From positions 676,001 to 740,000 of the forward strand of contig NZ_NPDS01000002.1 of assembly GCF_002811925.1 (NCBI RefSeq): a stretch of 64,000 nucleotides of DNA. Reading direction: 5' to 3'. Below the pieces are notes generated by a model. It was not told where the DNA came from and did no database searches. It saw only the letters and a program-made list of their open reading frames with translations. This document shows positions 17,348 to 28,393 of the stretch, in pieces (position 1 is the first letter of the stretch; every line of letters starts with the position of its first letter). Source of the stretch: Leptospira barantonii. GTDB lineage: Bacteria > Spirochaetota > Leptospiria > Leptospirales > Leptospiraceae. The translations under genes were made by a program, and so were the position numbers.

Positions 17348-17595
17348 TGAGAGAAGAGAATGGTGGCACCTTCCTTTACGACGCGGATCGGTTATTGGTG
17401 CTATAAATTTCAAGTTATTTGAATAGAATTCTTTGATTAGTCCGTTAAGTTTCAACTGCACTTTTCGTTAAAAATAGGTTAGTCGATCGTTCAGTTCATC
17501 GAGAAGAAAATTAAAAATCTCGACTTTCATCTTTAAAATGACTTGATTAAGGCGTTCAGAATATTTGAATCGATCCTGATTTCAGGTTTGAAAAT

Positions 17596-18936
17596 ATGAA
17601 TTCCTTAGGATTACACAGGACTGGAGAGAGATTATTCAAAAAGGCTATATTCTCTCTATCCAATCCACACAAATCACCTTTAACACCTGACTCTTCTATC
17701 CCGATCAACACGGAATACTACTCAGAACTCACTGATTACTTCTTAGATACCTTCTACCCTAAATACTGTCCTGACTGTGACATACAACTTCGGAAGCGAG
17801 TAAGCACAAGAGAGTATTTGATTCGCTGTGAAGTCTGCCATCATCAAGCATCCAGGCTTTCCTTCACTCCCTTGCATCACTTTAAACTACCGCTCTGGAC
17901 ATTTGGATATGTATTGAATGAAGCTTACCTCAGAAGTCCGAAAGTCCTAACTGCTTCAGAGATTCAAAGAAAAGTAGGGGTGTCTTACAAGACTGCCTTA
18001 CTGTTAAAGAGAAGAGTTCAGTTGTTCGCAACCGAACAACGCGACATATTCAGAAATCTAATATTCCAAAAGCTGAATCAACAGTTTCAAAATTTTCAAC
18101 TTCCAGAAGCTCCGGACTTAAGCTCAAAAGCTTACCTGGAGGACTCACTTAAGAGAAAGAATAAGAGTTTTAATCATGTGACTACTCCAGGTAAGGCGAT
18201 GAAGAAAGCTTTAAAGGGTAAGACACAAGTTAACGCCGATACCTTAGTGCTGTTCTCAGCCTCTCAGAGAGCCAACAAAGGCCGCAGAAGGCACAAACAC
18301 GGCGGTTCTACAGCGTCCATTTATATGAGCGACAAACTCGGTGGCAAGCAAATTGGCACGTTAGTTCAGACAATTGCGACGAGTGATGGAGCGTTAATTC
18401 TGGATTCAATTCCTGATCAGAAGATGAATACTCTCGGTCCGCTCTTCCTCAAAAACCTTCCGCATTCAACTCCAGTGTTTACTGACAGTGCTTATACGTG
18501 GCTCGGATCAGTTTATGAGAACCATCGAATGGTAAATCACTCAGCGCGATCTAAGGACTCACGATATCAGTGGGCGAGGAATCGATGGAGTAAAGATGGA
18601 GTTCACATTCAGTATGCTGAAGGGAATCACAGAGTGATTAAACAGGCTTTCTCCGAGTACGGATATGTTCGACCTGAATATTCTCAGCTATATCTCAATG
18701 AATTTTGTTTCTTCAAGAACTTAAAAGCCTTTGGTGCTGAAGAGCTTGTGAGTGCGGTGAAGAAAGAGAGAGGAATTGAGGCTGGAGAGAGTAGTGGCTT
18801 GAGTGCTTCATCACCTTCATCTACTCCTGTTCAGGATGTCAAAGTAGGCCGCAAGTCAGTCCTCCAGAGTCCTTCTCTTGCTTCAGAAGCGAAAGAGAAG
18901 ACTCGGAAGAATGTGCGGATTATACAGAAGAAATCC
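17596..18936 (+). mobile_element. Insertion sequence (IS1595-like), ends not defined
   Basis: The transposase gene marks an insertion sequence. The right end cannot lie beyond 18936 unless the element brought the last codons of the flagellar gene, whose stop is at 18937-18939. No terminal inverted repeats or target duplication could be identified by eye, so the coordinates are only the minimum implied by the gene. Confidence 0.4.
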
Positions 18937-19800
<864 letters not shown>

Positions 19801-19892
19801 AGTGGTTCTCCTGATCCTTTAAAAAGATCGGAGAATTTTCGAAATCCCATAACGATTTTGAGGACATAAAATCGGAAACGGGGAAGAATCTT

Positions 19893-20327
19893 TTACTTTT
19901 TCCTGCCCTTAAGCGTGATTAGAAGGTTGCAATTCTCGAGAGAACTGCCGGTTTTTAATTCGAAGTCGTGTTTCAGTTCCGAAAGAATTCTTTCCTGAAG
20001 TTTAGAATCCAGATCGATATCGTAGATTTCTCCGGTTTCCTCGTCGATCGCGTGGTGATGATTTTCAACATTGGAATCATACAGAGTGATTCCCGACTTG
20101 AGTTCGAGAAGGTTTACGATTCCTTTTTCGGCGAACAATTTCAAATTATTGAATATAGTCGCGCGAGAAGCGTTCGGCATGTGTTCGTTTACCAACTGAA
20201 AAACCTGATCCGCCGTAAGATGTTGAGGTTCGGAAAGCAATAGGTTAGCCATCTGCAATCTTTGAACCGTCACATTGATCCCGGCGTCTTCCAGAATTTT
20301 CTTGCTTCTTTCGTAAGAATCCTTCAT
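19893..20327 (-). CDS. perR: Peroxide-stress regulator PerR (Fur family)
   Basis: 144 aa. The winged-helix region ([14 protein letters not shown] ... [13 protein letters not shown]) is typical of Fur proteins. The regulatory metal ligands of PerR can be placed at His36, Asp84, His90, His92 and Asp103, the same set and spacing as in characterised PerR proteins. The C-terminal CxxC pair of the structural zinc site is missing, as known for leptospiral PerR. It is divergent from the ankyrin/katE genes, with two PerR-box-like palindromes between. AGGAGG precedes the ATG. It represses peroxide defence and is inactivated by oxidation of the metal-bound His. Confidence 0.92.
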   Translation of the reverse strand: MKDSYERSKKILEDAGINVTVQRLQMANLLLSEPQHLTADQVFQLVNEHMPNASRATIFNNLKLFAEKGIVNLLELKSGITLYDSNVENHHHAIDEETGEIYDIDLDSKLQERILSELKHDFELKTGSSLENCNLLITLKGRKK

Positions 20328-20366
20328 GAGATCAGCCTCCTATAGGCCTCGTTTTTTGTCTATAAT

Positions 20367-20381
20367 TTAGACTGATTCTAA
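20367..20381. promoter_or_regulatory. PerR-box-like palindrome 1
   Basis: TTAGACTGATTCTAA, a 7-1-7 imperfect inverted repeat matching the TTATAATNATTATAA form of Per boxes, 40 bases upstream of the perR ATG. It is nearly the reverse complement of the second site (one base differs). Confidence 0.65.
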
Positions 20382-20410
20382 AAAAAGACTTGAACTAATT
20401 TTTTCTTTTT

Positions 20411-20425
20411 TTAGAATTAGTCTAA
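20411..20425. promoter_or_regulatory. PerR-box-like palindrome 2
   Basis: TTAGAATTAGTCTAA, 62 bases upstream of the ankyrin-gene ATG and 29 bases from palindrome 1. The mirrored arrangement suggests one site serves perR and the other the ankyrin-katE operon. Confidence 0.65.
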
Positions 20426-20487
20426 ATTAAGAATTTATTTAAAAAAGTAAAATTTTGAAAGAATTCTTAGATTTAGGAGGTTTTACG

Positions 20488-21071
20488 ATGAATTCTCAAT
20501 CTCAAACCGATTTCACGGTTTCGAACCAAGGAAGAATTTCTCAGCAAGCCCTTTCCGAATTTTCACAAGCCTGGACCCAATATCAGAAAAGTATGAGATC
20601 GGAAAACCCGGCTTTCGACTCTGCAAGAAACGGAGACGTGGGTTCGTTGCGGATGCAAATTCGTTCTTTAAGCGGCCTTGAAGAGAAGAACACAAAGGGT
20701 TACACCTTACTCATGTTAGCCGCTTACAACGGTCAAGAAGAAGCGGTTCGTTTTTTAATATCCGTCGGTGCAGACGTAAATTCTACGGATCTCGGCGGGA
20801 ACTCGATCTTAATGGGAGCGGCTTTCAAAGGTCACGCGAAAGTAGTGGAACTCCTTCTTCGAGCGGGAGCGGATCTCAACTATAAAAATCCGAAAGGTCA
20901 AAACGCATTCCAATTTTCGAATATGTTTGGAAGAACGGAAGTGAGCGCGCTTTTGGAAGATTCTTCCACGAATCAAAGTCGAACGCCGACCCGAGTTCGT
21001 TTCGATCGATTCTTATCCTTTTTCAAATTTTGGATCTTATTTCTTTCACAACTTACAAAAGGAGAAAAACA

Positions 21072-21075
<4 letters not shown>
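20488..21075 (+). CDS. Ankyrin-repeat protein coupled to catalase
   Basis: 195 aa from ATG 20488, which has AGGAGG at 20475-20480. About three ankyrin repeats span residues ~45-160 ([60 protein letters not shown]). There is no signal peptide, but the C-terminus has an aromatic stretch ([15 protein letters not shown]) that could sit on a membrane. The stop overlaps the katE start as ATGA, so the two are translationally coupled. By analogy with AnkB next to catalase in other bacteria it probably supports catalase activity or heme loading, under PerR control. Confidence 0.85.
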
Positions 21076-22526
<1,451 letters not shown>

Positions 22527-22535
22527 ACCAAAGTC

Positions 22536-22559
22536 TCGTTTATCAAAATTGATAAGCGA
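22536..22559. repeat. Hairpin after katE
   Basis: TCGTTTATCA, a 4-base loop, TGATAAGCGA: 10-bp stem with one G-T pair, starting 10 bases after the katE stop and without a T tract. It may protect the mRNA 3' end. Confidence 0.4.
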
Positions 22560-22581
22560 AATCCAACAAAACCAAAGAATG

Positions 22582-22620
22582 GAGGGAGGATTATCCGCTG
22601 GGAACCTCTCTCTTTTTTTA
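22582..22620 (+). terminator. Rho-independent terminator of the ankyrin-katE operon
   Basis: GAGGGAGG pairs with CCTCTCTC (one G-T pair) across a 15-base loop and is followed directly by seven T. Confidence 0.7.
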
Positions 22621-22745
22621 TTTTTAAGTCGTTCAAAACGCACCTTTCGGTGAATTTTCGTATAAAACTGGTTTTTTTATTAAACCATCGGAGTCAAAGA
22701 ATATGTAGTTTTATTATTAAACCAGAATGCCGGAGGGCTAAAACG

Positions 22746-23510
22746 ATGAGATTTAAGGATAAGAAGGTTTTGATTACCGGGGGAAACAGCGGGATCGGTT
22801 TTGCCGCGGCGAAATTGTTCGCGGAAGAAGGGGCTTACGTGATCATCACGGGAAGGGATCAGGACAAACTCGATTCTTCCCAAAAAGAATCGGGTTCTAA
22901 AGCAAGGGCTTATCGAGCCGACGTGTTGGATTCAAAGGAAAGGGAGAATTTGTTTCGATCCATTCAGGAAGAATTCGGTCAACTGGATATCGTGTTTGCG
23001 AACGCGGGCATCATGAAACCGACTCCGGCGGGACAAACCACCGAAGAAACATTCGACGACGTTCTTCGCGTTAATATCACCGGAGTTTTTCTCACCGTTC
23101 AATCCGCACTTCCTTTGATGAAGAAGGGAGGTTCGATCGTGTTAAACGGATCTATCATCAGTACGATCGGTCTTGCGGGTACTTCCGCGTATGCGGCGAG
23201 TAAGGCGGGTGTTCGTGCGATGACTCGCTCTCTTGCGGCGGAACTGAGTCCGAGAGGAATTCGCATTAATATTGTCGTTCCCGGAGCCGCGAGAACTCCG
23301 ATCTGGGGTCCTGCGGAAGCGGCTAACGTTAGATTTGACGTAATCGCAAATTCGATTCCTTTAAACCGTGTGGGCGAGGCCGAAGAAATCGCAAAGGCGG
23401 TTTTATTCTTCGCATCGGACGATTCTTCCTATGTGCAAGGAGCCGAGATCATCGTTGACGGAGGTGCGAGTAGTTTACCCGCAGGGGCTCCGATTTATCT
23501 TGCCAAGTAA
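22746..23510 (+). CDS. SDR-family oxidoreductase
   Basis: 254 aa from ATG 22746 (GGAGGG upstream); the open frame extends upstream, but this start gives the standard N-terminus. Classical short-chain dehydrogenase motifs: TGGNSGIG (11-18) for NAD(P) binding, NAG at 86-88, Ser136 and Tyr149-x3-Lys153 (YAASK). The C-terminus ends with the usual VDGG motif (IIVDGGASSL). It likely reduces or oxidises a carbonyl/alcohol substrate that cannot be told from sequence. It lies 51 bases before an HxlR-type regulator, a common pairing for redox enzymes. Confidence 0.9.
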   Translation: MRFKDKKVLITGGNSGIGFAAAKLFAEEGAYVIITGRDQDKLDSSQKESGSKARAYRADVLDSKERENLFRSIQEEFGQLDIVFANAGIMKPTPAGQTTEETFDDVLRVNITGVFLTVQSALPLMKKGGSIVLNGSIISTIGLAGTSAYAASKAGVRAMTRSLAAELSPRGIRINIVVPGAARTPIWGPAEAANVRFDVIANSIPLNRVGEAEEIAKAVLFFASDDSSYVQGAEIIVDGGASSLPAGAPIYLAK

Positions 23511-23561
23511 ATACGATCTCCGAGATTCATAACATTCTCGGGTTCGAGAGGAGGGATCATT

Positions 23562-24059
23562 GTGAAACGAAAAAATCTTGAAGAAGAAGATTGTCCGATC
23601 GCAAGATCCCTTTCCGCAATCGGAGAATGGTGGTCTCTGCTCATATTGAGGGATGCATTCTTAGGCAAAAGAAGATTCGGTGAATTCGAAAAAAGTCTGG
23701 GACTCGCAAAGAATATTCTCAGTTCAAGACTTCATAAGTTGGTCGCCGACGGAATTTTGGAAATCGTTCCCGCTTCGGACGGAAGCGCTTATCAGGAATA
23801 CGTTCTAACGGATAAGGGCAGGGATCTTTTTCCGATTCTTGTTTCTCTCAGACAATGGGGAGAGAAATATCTTTTTGACAAAGAGGTCGTCAACCAGGTT
23901 CTTGTGGACGAAAAAAACGGTAAACCGGTTCAAAGGATCGAAGTGAAATCCAAGGACGGTCGGGTTCTCACTTCAAAGGACGTTAAACTTTTGTTTTTGG
24001 ATTCCAAAACAACGGTCAAAAAAACGAAGAAGGCGAAATCGGCGAAGAAACAAAAGTAG
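23562..24059 (+). CDS. HxlR-family transcriptional regulator
   Basis: 165 aa, GTG start at 23562 with GGAGGG just upstream. It has the HxlR winged-helix signature: Cys11-Pro followed by IGEWWSLLILRDAFLGKRRF and a recognition helix (LGLAKNILSSRLHKLVADGIL). Cys11 is the conserved thiol that senses electrophiles or oxidants in related regulators. The C-terminal ~25 residues are a Lys-rich tail. It probably controls the upstream SDR gene and itself. Confidence 0.9.
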   Translation: MKRKNLEEEDCPIARSLSAIGEWWSLLILRDAFLGKRRFGEFEKSLGLAKNILSSRLHKLVADGILEIVPASDGSAYQEYVLTDKGRDLFPILVSLRQWGEKYLFDKEVVNQVLVDEKNGKPVQRIEVKSKDGRVLTSKDVKLLFLDSKTTVKKTKKAKSAKKQK

Positions 24060-24090
24060 TTCGCGGTCGCCGCGCTCGCCCTTCAAAAAA

Positions 24091-24125
24091 ACATTCAAAA
24101 CTTGTGTAATTTGTTTTTTGAATGT
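24091..24125. repeat. Inverted repeat between regulator and cysE
   Basis: ACATTCAAAA ... TTTTGAATGT, a perfect 10-bp stem with a 15-base loop. Seven A (24086-24092) overlap the left arm, so the T run would follow the hairpin on the minus strand. Confidence 0.4.
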
Positions 24126-24221
24126 AGAATATATTCGCCGTTTGTACTAAATTCTATTTTTCTCCCAAACGCTTATCTCGGGCAATGAAGCCTTAGGAAT
24201 TTTTCCCGAAAAGAGGATTTT

Positions 24222-25133
24222 GTGAGTGAGAAAAGTTTTAGCCCCACGCATTTCGGAATTTCTCCCGAAGAGGGACGATATAAAAAATTCGTAGAATCCA
24301 TCTATCAAAAACAAAACGAGGATCCTCATCGTTACGGGGGAAGAAAGGTAGCCGGAAACTTCATCAGCGAGTTGTTCAACATCATCTTTGCCGGATATTT
24401 TTCGGACGTCACGTTTCGAGATCTGGCTCACGTTGAGGACAGTTTGTCCGAATTCTTTCTTCACACAAAGGATAAACTATATCCTTATCTTTCCAGTCAG
24501 GAAAGTTCCTTTTCAGAACACATAACGATCGACGGGGTTTTGGATCGATTCAAGGACGAACTTCCATCCCTATACGACTTGATCTGGCACGATGCGATTG
24601 CCGCGTTTGAAGGTGATCCCGCGGCCGAAAGCGTAAAGGAAGTCATCCTTGCGTATTCCGGTTTTTATGCGATCGCGGTTCATAGGGTTGCAAACGCGCT
24701 TCATAAGATGTACGTTCCGATTTTCCCGAGAATGTTAAGCGAATACGCGCATGAAAAAACGGGAATCGACATTCATCCCGGAGCTTCCATAGGTAGATCC
24801 TTTTTTATGGATCACGGAACCGGGATCGTCATCGGAGGAACCTCTGTGATCGCGGATAACGTTAAAATCTATCAGGGAGTCACGTTAGGCGCTTTGTCGG
24901 TAAGCAAGGATATGGCGATGTTAAAGAGACATCCTACGATCGAAGAGAACGTAATCATCTATGCGGGCGCGACCATTCTCGGCGGTGAAACCGTAATCGG
25001 TAGAAACAGTATCATCGGCGGAAACGCGTGGATTACGCAGAGCATCGCTCCTTATTCCATCGTTCATCAAAGAAGCGAGGTCCGGGTTCGGACCTCTAAG
25101 GAACTGGACGATGTGATCGACTTTACGATCTGA
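24222..25133 (+). CDS. cysE: Serine O-acetyltransferase
   Basis: 303 aa, GTG start at 24222 with AGAGGA upstream. The N-terminal ~150 residues are helical. From ~170 the left-handed beta-helix hexapeptide repeats appear (IDIHPGASIGRSFFMDHGTG, VIADNVKIYQGVTLGAL, ENVIIYAGATILGG), with the catalytic His residues in DIHPGA and MDHGTG. It makes O-acetylserine from serine and acetyl-CoA, the first step of cysteine synthesis. The length fits the longer EpsC-like class. It ends 8 bases from the convergent cysteine desulfurase gene. CysE is a known neighbour of Family 2A encapsulin loci, so the placement is likely functional. Confidence 0.92.
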   Translation: MSEKSFSPTHFGISPEEGRYKKFVESIYQKQNEDPHRYGGRKVAGNFISELFNIIFAGYFSDVTFRDLAHVEDSLSEFFLHTKDKLYPYLSSQESSFSEHITIDGVLDRFKDELPSLYDLIWHDAIAAFEGDPAAESVKEVILAYSGFYAIAVHRVANALHKMYVPIFPRMLSEYAHEKTGIDIHPGASIGRSFFMDHGTGIVIGGTSVIADNVKIYQGVTLGALSVSKDMAMLKRHPTIEENVIIYAGATILGGETVIGRNSIIGGNAWITQSIAPYSIVHQRSEVRVRTSKELDDVIDFTI

Positions 25134-25141
25134 TTCTCTTT

Positions 25142-26860
25142 TTAAAGAGGACCCGAGGTTCTTCCCCCTCTCAAATCGAAAAGGGCGGAGACCAAAGCGT
25201 CTATATCGTCGCAAGTATTATAAAGAGCTAATGAAGGTCTGACCGTATTTTCCAATCCGAAACGACGGAGAATCGGTTGAGCGCAATGATGCCCGGATCG
25301 AACCGCAATTCCTTCCTGATTTAAGAACCTTCCTACGTCTTCGGTTTTAAAACCTTCAAGCACGAACGATAAAACTCCCGCCTTGTCCTTCGACGTTCCG
25401 ATCAAACGTAAGCTCGGAATTCTTTGCAGTTGTTCCGTTCCATACTCCAAAAGAGAATGTTCGTAGTCCGCTATGTTCTTCATCCCGATTTGATCGAGAT
25501 AGTCGATGGCGGCGCCGAGTCCGACCGCGTCCGCGATGTTTCCGGTTCCGGCTTCAAAACGAAAGGGTGCGGGTTGATAGACGGTCTTTTCGAACGTTAC
25601 GTCTTCGATCATGTTTCCTCCGCCTTGCCAAGGAGGAATCGTTTCGAGAACATCCGACTTACCGAATAGAACTCCGATGCCGGTGGGTGCGAAAACCTTG
25701 TGGCCGGAAAAAACGTAAAAGTCACAGTCTAACGCCTGTACGTCGATCGGTATATGAGAAACCGCTTGTGCTCCGTCCACGAGAACCTTTGCTCCGAACT
25801 TATGAGCTTGTTCTATGATCGGGACGAGCGGTGTAACGGTGCCTAACGCGTTCGAAACCTGAGTGATAGAAACGAGTTTTGTTCTCGGGCTGAGAAGTCT
25901 TTCGTATTCGGATAGAATGATCTGCCCCGTTTCATCGACGGGAATTACCTTCAATCTCGCGCCTTTTTCCGAACACAACATCTGCCAGGGAACGATATTC
26001 GCGTGGTGTTCCAACCAACTGATGATGATCTCGTCGTTCTTACCTATGTTTTGTTTTCCCCAGGTTTGTGCGACAAGATTGATCGCTTCGGTCGCTCCGC
26101 GCACGAATACGATTTCGTTCGTTGAAGAAGCGTTTAAAAAGCGGGAAGTTTTTTCTCTCGCGGCTTCATACGCGTCGGTCGCTCTTGCGGCTAACGTGTG
26201 TGCGCCTCTGTGTATATTCGAATTCTCGTGTTCGTAAAATTCGGAGATACGATCGATTACACTCTGAGGTTTTTGAGTTGTGGCCGCGTTGTCCAACCAG
26301 ACCAATTCTCTTCCGTTGATCTTTTCCTTGAGAATCGGAAAATCCTTTTTTAAAGAAGCGATATCCAATCCGCCGGAAGACAAATTCACTTTTGGGATGA
26401 GGCTCGGGCTGAATCCGAACGATTCAATCGACTGACTTCCGGGAACGTCCGGTACAAAAGAACGTATGTCCTCCAAAAAAGAAAACGAAGTGGAGAATGG
26501 TTGTGCGCCGATCCCCACGTTTTTAGAAGTAAGTCCTCCCGGAAAAGAGGGAAGGTTCGATCCGGATAAGATTCCGTCCGGAATTCTGCTCAATTCGGAT
26601 TCGCTTAGATTTAAACCATAAGAATTCTCTAATATAGAGCCCGACTTGACCGGAGCCGTTTTTTGAACCAAGGACTTGGATTCCGTTACGGAAGAATCCG
26701 AAAGAATCAATTCTTCCACACTTCCGCCTTTGGGGAGAGAACCGAAAAGTTCCCCCGCCATACTCGCGATCACGCTTGGATCGATAAAACCTTGCAGTTC
26801 TTTTTGTCCAGAAGAGGGTAAATCTTTCGGAACCCAAGAAAGAGGATCACTTGTACTCAT
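25142..26860 (-). CDS. Encapsulin-cargo cysteine desulfurase with long N-terminal extension
   Basis: 572 aa from ATG 26860. Residues ~165-572 are a SufS-type PLP enzyme: LVWLDNAATTQKP, Lys388 for PLP (VFSGHKVFAPTG), and catalytic Cys526 (RSGHHCAQP). It removes sulfur from cysteine to give alanine and a persulfide. The first ~160 residues are low-complexity, rich in Ser, Gly and Pro, and match the disordered cargo-loading extension of Family 2A encapsulin desulfurases; a normal SufS has about 400 aa. The ATG lies inside the last codons of the shell gene (14-base overlap), so shell and cargo are co-translated. The open frame continues 14 codons upstream, but that part lies wholly inside the shell gene. 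Confidence 0.9.
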   Translation of the reverse strand: MSTSDPLSWVPKDLPSSGQKELQGFIDPSVIASMAGELFGSLPKGGSVEELILSDSSVTESKSLVQKTAPVKSGSILENSYGLNLSESELSRIPDGILSGSNLPSFPGGLTSKNVGIGAQPFSTSFSFLEDIRSFVPDVPGSQSIESFGFSPSLIPKVNLSSGGLDIASLKKDFPILKEKINGRELVWLDNAATTQKPQSVIDRISEFYEHENSNIHRGAHTLAARATDAYEAAREKTSRFLNASSTNEIVFVRGATEAINLVAQTWGKQNIGKNDEIIISWLEHHANIVPWQMLCSEKGARLKVIPVDETGQIILSEYERLLSPRTKLVSITQVSNALGTVTPLVPIIEQAHKFGAKVLVDGAQAVSHIPIDVQALDCDFYVFSGHKVFAPTGIGVLFGKSDVLETIPPWQGGGNMIEDVTFEKTVYQPAPFRFEAGTGNIADAVGLGAAIDYLDQIGMKNIADYEHSLLEYGTEQLQRIPSLRLIGTSKDKAGVLSFVLEGFKTEDVGRFLNQEGIAVRSGHHCAQPILRRFGLENTVRPSLALYNTCDDIDALVSALFDLRGGRTSGPL

Positions 26861-27785
26861 GATAGTTACCCACGTCCACGTTCTCCAGAACGCCGATCGC
26901 ATCGTCGGTAAGAATCGCGGCCGAACAATATAAGGAAATCAGATAAGAACCGATCGCGGAACGATTGATTCCCATAAAACGAACCGAAAGACCAGGAGTT
27001 TGTTCTCCGGGAAGACCGGGTTGAAATAAGCCGATGATCCCTTGTTTTTTTTCTCCCACTCTCAAAAGAAGAATGTTCGTCTTACCGCTGTTAGTTTTCG
27101 GTTTACTTTCTCCGTCTACGAACAGTTTGTCGCAAGGAACGATCGGTAGTCCTCTCCAAGTCAGAAACTGAGCTCCGAAAAGGGAAACCGTAGCGGGCGG
27201 AACTCCTCTGCGTGTACATTCTCTTCCGAATGCCGCGATCGCAAGTGGATGCGCGAGAAAGAAGGACGGTTCTTTCCAAACCTTTGTGATCAATTCGTCC
27301 AGATCGTCCGGAGTTGGAGGACCCTTGCGTGTCGAAATTCTCTGAGACTTGGGAGCGTGTTTTAATAGTCCGTAGTCTTCGTTGTTGATCAGTTCGCTTT
27401 CCTGACGTTCCTTTACGCTTTCGATCGTTAAGCGAAGTTGTTCCTTGATCTGATCGTGCGGGGTGCTGAAAAGATCGGAAACTCTCGTGTGAACATCCAA
27501 AACGGTCGAGATTGCGCTTAACGTATATTCTCTGGGTTGTTCTTCGTAGTTTACGAAAGTTTCGGGTAGAGGTTGTTCGTCTTTTTGTCCGCAGAGAACG
27601 TCCACGGAAGTATTGTCCTTAACTCGGTTGACTCTGAGAGTTCCCGATTCCAACGGTTTCCAATCCAATAGACGGACGAGCCAACGCGGCGTTATGGCTC
27701 CGTACTGAGGCGCGGTTTTGGTTGTGTTCGCTAACTTGCGTGCGGCGCTGTCGCCGAGGGAATGTTGTACGGTGGTATCAGCCAT
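26847..27785 (-). CDS. Family 2A encapsulin shell protein
   Basis: 312 aa, AGGAGAAA upstream of ATG 27785. It is recognised by its N-terminal part (QHSLGDSAARKLANTTKT, ITPRWLVRLLDWKPL) and the C-terminal domain with GLFQPGLPGEQTPGLSVRFM, as in SrpI-like Family 2 encapsulins of HK97 fold. It lacks the inserted cNMP-binding domain of Family 2B, which places it in 2A. Many copies would form a hollow icosahedral shell around the cysteine desulfurase encoded next. In other bacteria such shells have been linked to sulfur starvation and sulfur storage. First gene of the shell-desulfurase operon; a 13-bp inverted repeat lies about 95-140 bases upstream. Confidence 0.9.
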   Translation of the reverse strand: MADTTVQHSLGDSAARKLANTTKTAPQYGAITPRWLVRLLDWKPLESGTLRVNRVKDNTSVDVLCGQKDEQPLPETFVNYEEQPREYTLSAISTVLDVHTRVSDLFSTPHDQIKEQLRLTIESVKERQESELINNEDYGLLKHAPKSQRISTRKGPPTPDDLDELITKVWKEPSFFLAHPLAIAAFGRECTRRGVPPATVSLFGAQFLTWRGLPIVPCDKLFVDGESKPKTNSGKTNILLLRVGEKKQGIIGLFQPGLPGEQTPGLSVRFMGINRSAIGSYLISLYCSAAILTDDAIGVLENVDVGNYHEYK

Positions 27786-28393
27786 GCCGATTTCTCCTAA
27801 AATTCAAATTCAATTCGGACGTTTGAGGAGAGTTTGAATTCTTCCTTTTCAAAATCGGTCAATTTAGTTCGTAATATCGAATGTATAATATGTTATTCAT
27901 AGAGTCAGTATATTATACATTCATTACATTCTAAAATGATTAACTTATTTCGAGTCCTTAAAAGAAAATCATGCTTGGATTGTCGTAAACAAATGAAAAT
28001 CATTTTTTGAAATTTTCGTATCCGACTAAGCGTTTTTTTGAATAATCAAAAAGAACGGAAACGTTGCAAGCGGAGCTACATAAAAAAACGAAATTTAATC
28101 AAAGGGATCGATCGAAGAACTTCGTAAAAACGGATCTTAGACGGATAAAATGGAATCATTCTTAGGAAATAAATTTACTAAGAATTCGGCGAATCGGAAA
28201 AGTGGCGGAGCGTTCTTCGGTTCTAAATTCTTTTAACGATAAAGAATCGTTCGGGTTTCGATTTTATTCAATCGATCTCGTATATACTGATAGAGGCTCA
28301 GCTTTTGGACTTGACCGAACCGAAGGTTTTGTTCAAAATATGGCGTGAAATGTACCCTATATTCGGCATTTGCGTTTTGATCTCCTTCATCCG
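27786..28393. other. Divergent promoter region of encapsulin operon and PAS kinase
   Basis: About 600 bases without a gene. It contains the inverted repeat 27879-27922 with TATAAT in both arms. The rest is AT-rich with A/T runs; no ORF with a ribosome binding site was seen. Confidence 0.5.
27879..27922. promoter_or_regulatory. 13-bp perfect inverted repeat upstream of encapsulin operon
   Basis: GAATGTATAATAT, an 18-base spacer, then ATATTATACATTC. Each arm contains a TATAAT -10-like hexamer on one strand, and a further GAATGTA lies just outside the right arm. It may be an operator, a pair of opposed promoters, or both. Confidence 0.45.

Larger units (their letters stand above)
17075..17595. 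other. Intergenic region between SH3 lipoprotein and transposase
   Basis: No gene. It holds an inverted repeat at 17224-17245 and the second hairpin repeat at 17298-17347. I looked here for the left terminal inverted repeat of the transposon and found no stretch that clearly matches the DNA at the 3' end of the transposase gene. Confidence 0.5.

Noticed and set aside
17075..17595. Left terminal inverted repeat of the insertion sequence
   Set aside because: No stretch here matches the reverse complement of the DNA at 18900-18936 beyond a few bases.
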